NCBI RefSeq assembly: GCF_030445035.2
Contig: NC_080704.1
Location: 24,718,499-24,782,498 of the forward strand
Length of the DNA stretch: 64,000 nt
Direction of reading: 5' to 3'
Source: Dasypus novemcinctus
Taxonomy: Eukaryota > Chordata > Mammalia > Cingulata > Dasypodidae
Shown: one piece after another, positions 59,661 to 64,000 of the stretch
Numbering within the stretch: the first letter of the stretch is position 1
Layout: each line of letters begins with the position of its first letter
The notes under the pieces: generated by a model
What the model saw: only the letters and a program-made list of their open reading frames with translations
Database searches by the model: none
What the model was told of the DNA's origin: nothing
Translations under genes and position numbers: made by a program

Positions 59661-60809
59661 AAAGGAAACCTGCAATGAAATCTGCTCAAACGAAAGCTTC
59701 TTATTGTTATAAAAGCAACCCAAATCTAGTAAGTTGGTTTTTTTGTGAGTGGGTATTCTCAAAGCAGAGCTTACCTAGAGAATTTGGTTTTTATATTTCT
59801 GCAAAGGAAAGGAAATCTTACCTACCTTGAGTCAGGGAAGAGTTTGAGGCTCTGGGTTTTTTAACCAAAAGAGATTGGTTTGCAGTGAGTCCAAATATTT
59901 TTTCAGTCAGTTTATAATAAACAACAAGTACATTGAGAAAGAAAGCAGGACTGGTTTTTTGTTTTGTTTTGTTTTGCTGTTGGTTCTGAATATTTGCCTG
60001 GTAGACTGCATTTTATGGGGAGCTGCTATATTAGTACCAGAGACCAGTAGAAATGTTGCTTAAGAAACCACTGCAGCCCATTCCTAAGTATTGATAGGCA
60101 TTGATAACTTGCCTTTGCCAACCTACTTTTATTTAAAATCATAAGTATTTCATGCCCTGGGCTGTGCTGGTTTCCAAGAATGGCACAAAAGATATCTTAG
60201 TTTCTGTTGCTGTTCTCATTCGAGCTGGAGGCACCAGGCTATCTCGTCATGTGTCTACTACCCAGATGTATAATATCTGTAATATTGCAGTACAGTAGGT
60301 GGTTGAATGTGTCACATGGCAAGATTCCTCTGGATTAAGGGGCATAGGCCCTTGAGGAAGTAGTAGTTGAGTTAAGAAGCAGGCTATTTTGACTTGCAAT
60401 GTATCGATGGTATTACCACAGTAATATTTTTTTAAGCTGTCAAGCGATGTGCTCAGGAGATACCACCCCACCCCACCCCGTCCTCCTTCCCCAAGTGTGC
60501 AGCTTGGCTCTGTGGTGAGGTCAAGGATGGGATGGGAACTTTTGACCTGTTTCTTGGTGATTTACAAATACTAAATATTCTCACCGAAGAAGTGACAAGT
60601 TCATAGTGTCACTGTGGCCACTTCAAGGCAACCTTGTCAGTGTGCCCTGAGGCTAGGGAAGGCTTCCTGAACTGTGTGGGAATTGAGTTGGTTTTGGCAG
60701 GCTGGTGGAATTTGAATCGCTTTCCTGAGACTTTAAGAGGCAGGTTCTGGTATTTGAATTTCCCTTCCTTCTCTCCCTGATCCTTCCCTCATTAAAAAAA
60801 CAAAACAAA

Positions 60810-62195
60810 AACCAAAACTTAGGTTATCTGATGTTTACAAAAATATATATGTAACATATATGGATTTTATGAAGCAAAATACTACTGAAGCCCTGGCTCC
60901 ACCTTCCCGCCTTGTGCTCCCCACCAGGAACTGGAACATTTCCAGTCCTGTGGACATGTCTACAACCTCCCTAATCCCTCCTTGCCTTCCAGAAGGAACC
61001 CTTCCTTGTTGTGAGCTTATAAAGCAATCACGCAGAATTCCCATCCCTCACCCCTCCACCAACACATTACGTTGTTGTGGAACATTTGTTACAGATTATG
61101 AAAGAACATAAAATAAGACTGTTACCACTAACTGTGGTCCATAGCTTACATTTGGTGTATGTTTTCCATACTCCCTCTATTATTAACACTGTGTATTAGT
61201 ATCGTGCATTTGTTATAGTCCATGAGAGAGCACTCTCATATTTGTACTGTTTACCACTGTTCATCTTCCACCACATGGTTCACTGTGTTATACAGTGTTG
61301 TCCCTTGTACAGTTTATCCAAGTGTACGCTCCGTGGCTCTTACTTTCACCACAGAGTTGTGCAGTCATCACCCCAGTAAACTTTGAACATTTTCCTTAGT
61401 CCAAAAGAAAAAAATCCAGTACCCCCCTATTATTGACCCTTAGCGCTGATGTGGTACCTACTCCGACATTGATGCCAGAATATTACGGTAAAACTTTTAA
61501 CTAGAATCCATAAGTTAATTAATTGTATTTTTTCCATGCACCACTATATTCTTACCACCTTATAATACTGATGTACATTTGTTTAGTTCATAGAAGAACA
61601 TTCTTAATTTTGTATTGTCAACAGCAGGCCTCATCCACCTCCAGGTTCACTGTGTTATTCAGTCCCTAGATTATTCTCCAGCTTTCTTTCAGTTGACATT
61701 TACATCTCTAGACCATCCTTTTCAGCCACAATCCATTTATAAACCAGCCATGTTATACTCACTATGAAGTTTTACCATCCACGCTCTAACCATTTCCACA
61801 CTTTTACAGTCAAGCCAATTAAAAATTCTACATACCTTAAGCTGTTGCCCCTTCTCAGCCCTCATCCTATCTCCTAGTAACCTATAGTCTAGGTTTTAAT
61901 TCCATGCACTTAATCTTAATATTAAGTTCATATTAGTGAGACCATACAGTATTTGTCCTTTTGTGTCTGGCTTTTCATTCAATGTAATGTCTTCCAGGTT
62001 CATCTATGTTGTTATGTGTGCCAATTTCATATCTTCTTAGAGCAGCATAGTATTCCATTGTGTGTATATTCCACATTTGGTTTATCCATTCATCAGTTGA
62101 TGGATACTTAGATTGTTTCCATCTTTTGGCCATTGTGAACAATGCTGTTGTGAACATAGGGTGCAGATGTCTGTTCGTGTCCCTGTTGGGAACAC
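60810..62195 (-). repeat. L1 ORF2 end plus long 3'UTR, antisense
   Basis: On the minus strand 62157-61975 encodes the C-terminal part of ORF2 with STDEWINQ and HTMEYYAALRR, a signature stretch of the L1 reverse-transcriptase protein. The remaining 1.1 kb is a 3'UTR sharing style with the armadillo L1 tail at 39.3 kb. The ORF2 piece is 5'-truncated and diverged from the L1 consensus. Confidence 0.85.
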
Positions 62196-63194
62196 TGACT
62201 TTTAACCCCTAATTGTTCCCCCTGCCCTGTGCCCCATTATTCCCTTCCTCTCGTCTTTAATAGATGCTTAATGTTTTTTTGCTATTAAATTTTTTGTTCT
62301 GTATCTTCCATGTGTCTTGCTTTAAAAAAAAAGGATGAAAAGGAAAAATGATTTGCTATTTAAATACACAGGAAAAGTGAAATGTATCAGGTTCCTTTTT
62401 TGGGGTAGGTCTCTCTTTGTGGCTTTCCTTTTTTTTTCTTTTTTAAACTGCTTTTTGACAATATTGGAAAAGAACACATTGAAAATTTCCTGTTTCCTTA
62501 CCACATTCTCTGTAAGGGGGTCCTCCCATATACCTCTATAAAGAGAGTGCTGTGTCAATTTTAAGATGTCAAGGAAAACCATTGAACTGTATGCCTTGGT
62601 GGCCTTTCCATTTTCTAGCCTCCCCAGTGGTTGTGTGTTCTAAAAACAGCTGAGCAGTATTTTCTATTTGTGAGCCTTAAATTACATGTGTGGTGTTTAT
62701 GTGCTCTCATGGTGAACTTGATGTTGAAACCAAATTATATGCTGTCAAAGGGTGCATTGGCCAAATCCCACTGCAGGTCCCTAGATGACGGGTTACTAAA
62801 CAGGCTGGCCCTGAAGGATGACGTCATGCTGAGGGAATGTGTGCTAAGTTAAAATCACCAAGGCCAGCTCTTGCAATAGTTCTTTCTACCGTATTGCCCA
62901 TGCTGGTTGGTTGGTTACTTTTAATATGCCATTCTCAGGAAGGGCTTACCTCACAGGTTGCATTTATTTGTAAGTATTTTCATCTTTCTTTGGGCTGGTT
63001 ATTTTGAAGCAAATAGTGAAGTTCTTATGAAGAAATGGAATCAGAATATCTCTTCAGTAATCTGCCAAATGTGAGGACTTAAGAGACTAAAAGGAAATAA
63101 GGGCTATTAAATACCCATCTTGTTTTCTACATCCATTATGAAAAGCTCTTGGGCAGAGGGAGTTGTGCTAAAATAAAATAAGCTGTCTCCAGAC

Positions 63195-63276
63195 CTGTTG
63201 AATGAAAATCTGCATTTCAAAAAGATCCCTTGTGGTTCACAATGCACATTAAAGATAGAGAAGCTCTGTTCTAGAG
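63195..63276 (+). repeat. MER5A fragment
   Basis: GAAAATCTGCATTTCAAAAA then TGCACATTAAAGATAGAGAA is the right half of MER5A. Confidence 0.65.
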
Positions 63277-64000
63277 CTGCACAGATACTGTACTGATTCA
63301 ACAGCTCTACTGTGTCTTGGCCAGCATTTCTGATTCTTTCCCTCTTGGTCACAGAATGGTTGCTGCAGATCCACATGTTATGTCCAGGTTATAAGCCAGA
63401 AGAAAATTGAAAGGCTGGGGTCATACTCTTTACACCTGATTGTTCAGAATCAATAGCTTTCCCGGCAGCCCCCAATAGAGTTCTACCATATCTCATTAAC
63501 CACCTCTAACTGCTAGGGGTGGGGCTGAAAAAGTGGTGGCAAGAAAGGAGAAAGGGCAATGGGAATAGTTTGCCAGCACTTACTTTGCACATTGAACACT
63601 GTCGACAACATTAGTGGTACTAGCATTTCTTGGGACACACTGACTTCAGTGTTTTTTTTTTTTGTGGGGGGTGAGTGATTACCACTTATTTGAAGAAAAA
63701 CAGGAAAAGGTGTGTGAACATGATTAGGGTCTTTCATCTCCTTTTTTAGCATGAGTAGCATTTATTTCTTCTTCTGGTGGCATGCTGCTTATCATATAAT
63801 GGCGTGGGCTTAAGACTGTTAGGCTAGGGAAAACACAGCATTTTTGCGGGGTGAATTTTTTTTGACTGAAGAGAAATTTCAAATCTACTGAAAAGTTAGC
63901 ACAATGAAATCAAAAGAAAGTTTTTGGTAAGGAGTAGAACTGGGGAATATTCTTAGCATTTATGTCCCGAATAAACTTTTGTTCTCTGAACTCCTTAAAA
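63277..64000. other. Intron 9 right edge, nothing recognised
   Basis: A poly-T run lies near 63652-63663. No exon with SMS similarity was found. Confidence 0.5.

Noticed and set aside
61975-62157. A 60-codon minus-strand frame with clear protein similarity
   Set aside because: It is the C-terminal fragment of L1 ORF2, not a host gene.

Overview
This is mammalian nuclear DNA, almost certainly from an armadillo (Xenarthra; most likely Dasypus novemcinctus). It is full of tRNA-derived SINEs of the armadillo DAS-I, DAS-II and DAS-III families, several with clean target-site duplications, alongside older pan-mammalian repeats (MIR, L2, MER5A-type hAT elements, MaLR LTRs, L1). Family names are from memory; no database was searched.

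Only one protein-coding gene is supported: spermine synthase (SMS), on the + strand. A GC-rich CpG-island promoter lies at about 17.7-18.85 kb and the start codon is at 18075. Nine coding exons (18075-18123, 37733-37853, 39787-39880, 40455-40519, 47555-47730, 48454-48608, 49130-49219, 54087-54201, 55035-55114) join in frame into exactly 315 codons. That leaves the last 51 residues of the 366-residue protein, plus the 3'UTR, beyond the right edge. The catalytic aspartates of the human enzyme (D201, D276) and known ligand residues (Q148, Y177, D222, D255) fall at the same numbers here. SMS makes spermine from spermidine and decarboxylated S-adenosylmethionine. In human the gene is X-linked, with MBTPS2 upstream and PHEX downstream; neither is visible here.

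Layout: 1-17.7 kb is intergenic and repeat-rich. It holds a near-complete fossil hAT-Charlie transposon (2458-4606), a DAS-III inside a DAS-III (6823-7613), a MaLR fossil with two LTRs and a 5-bp target duplication (11963-13521), and minus-strand L1 3' ends. 17.7-18.85 kb is the promoter and exon 1. 18.1-37.7 kb is the 19.6-kb intron 1. 37.7-55.1 kb holds exons 2-9. 55.1-64 kb is the start of intron 9, with L1, hAT and Tigger fossils.

The most notable points are gene-level. Intron 6 has the hallmarks of a minor-spliceosome (U12) AT-AC intron. An upstream AUG in strong context opens a 30-codon reading frame that overlaps the SMS start. The intron 3 donor is unusually weak. I found no sign of a new multi-gene system; the rest is an ordinary intergenic and intronic mammalian landscape with informative nested insertions.
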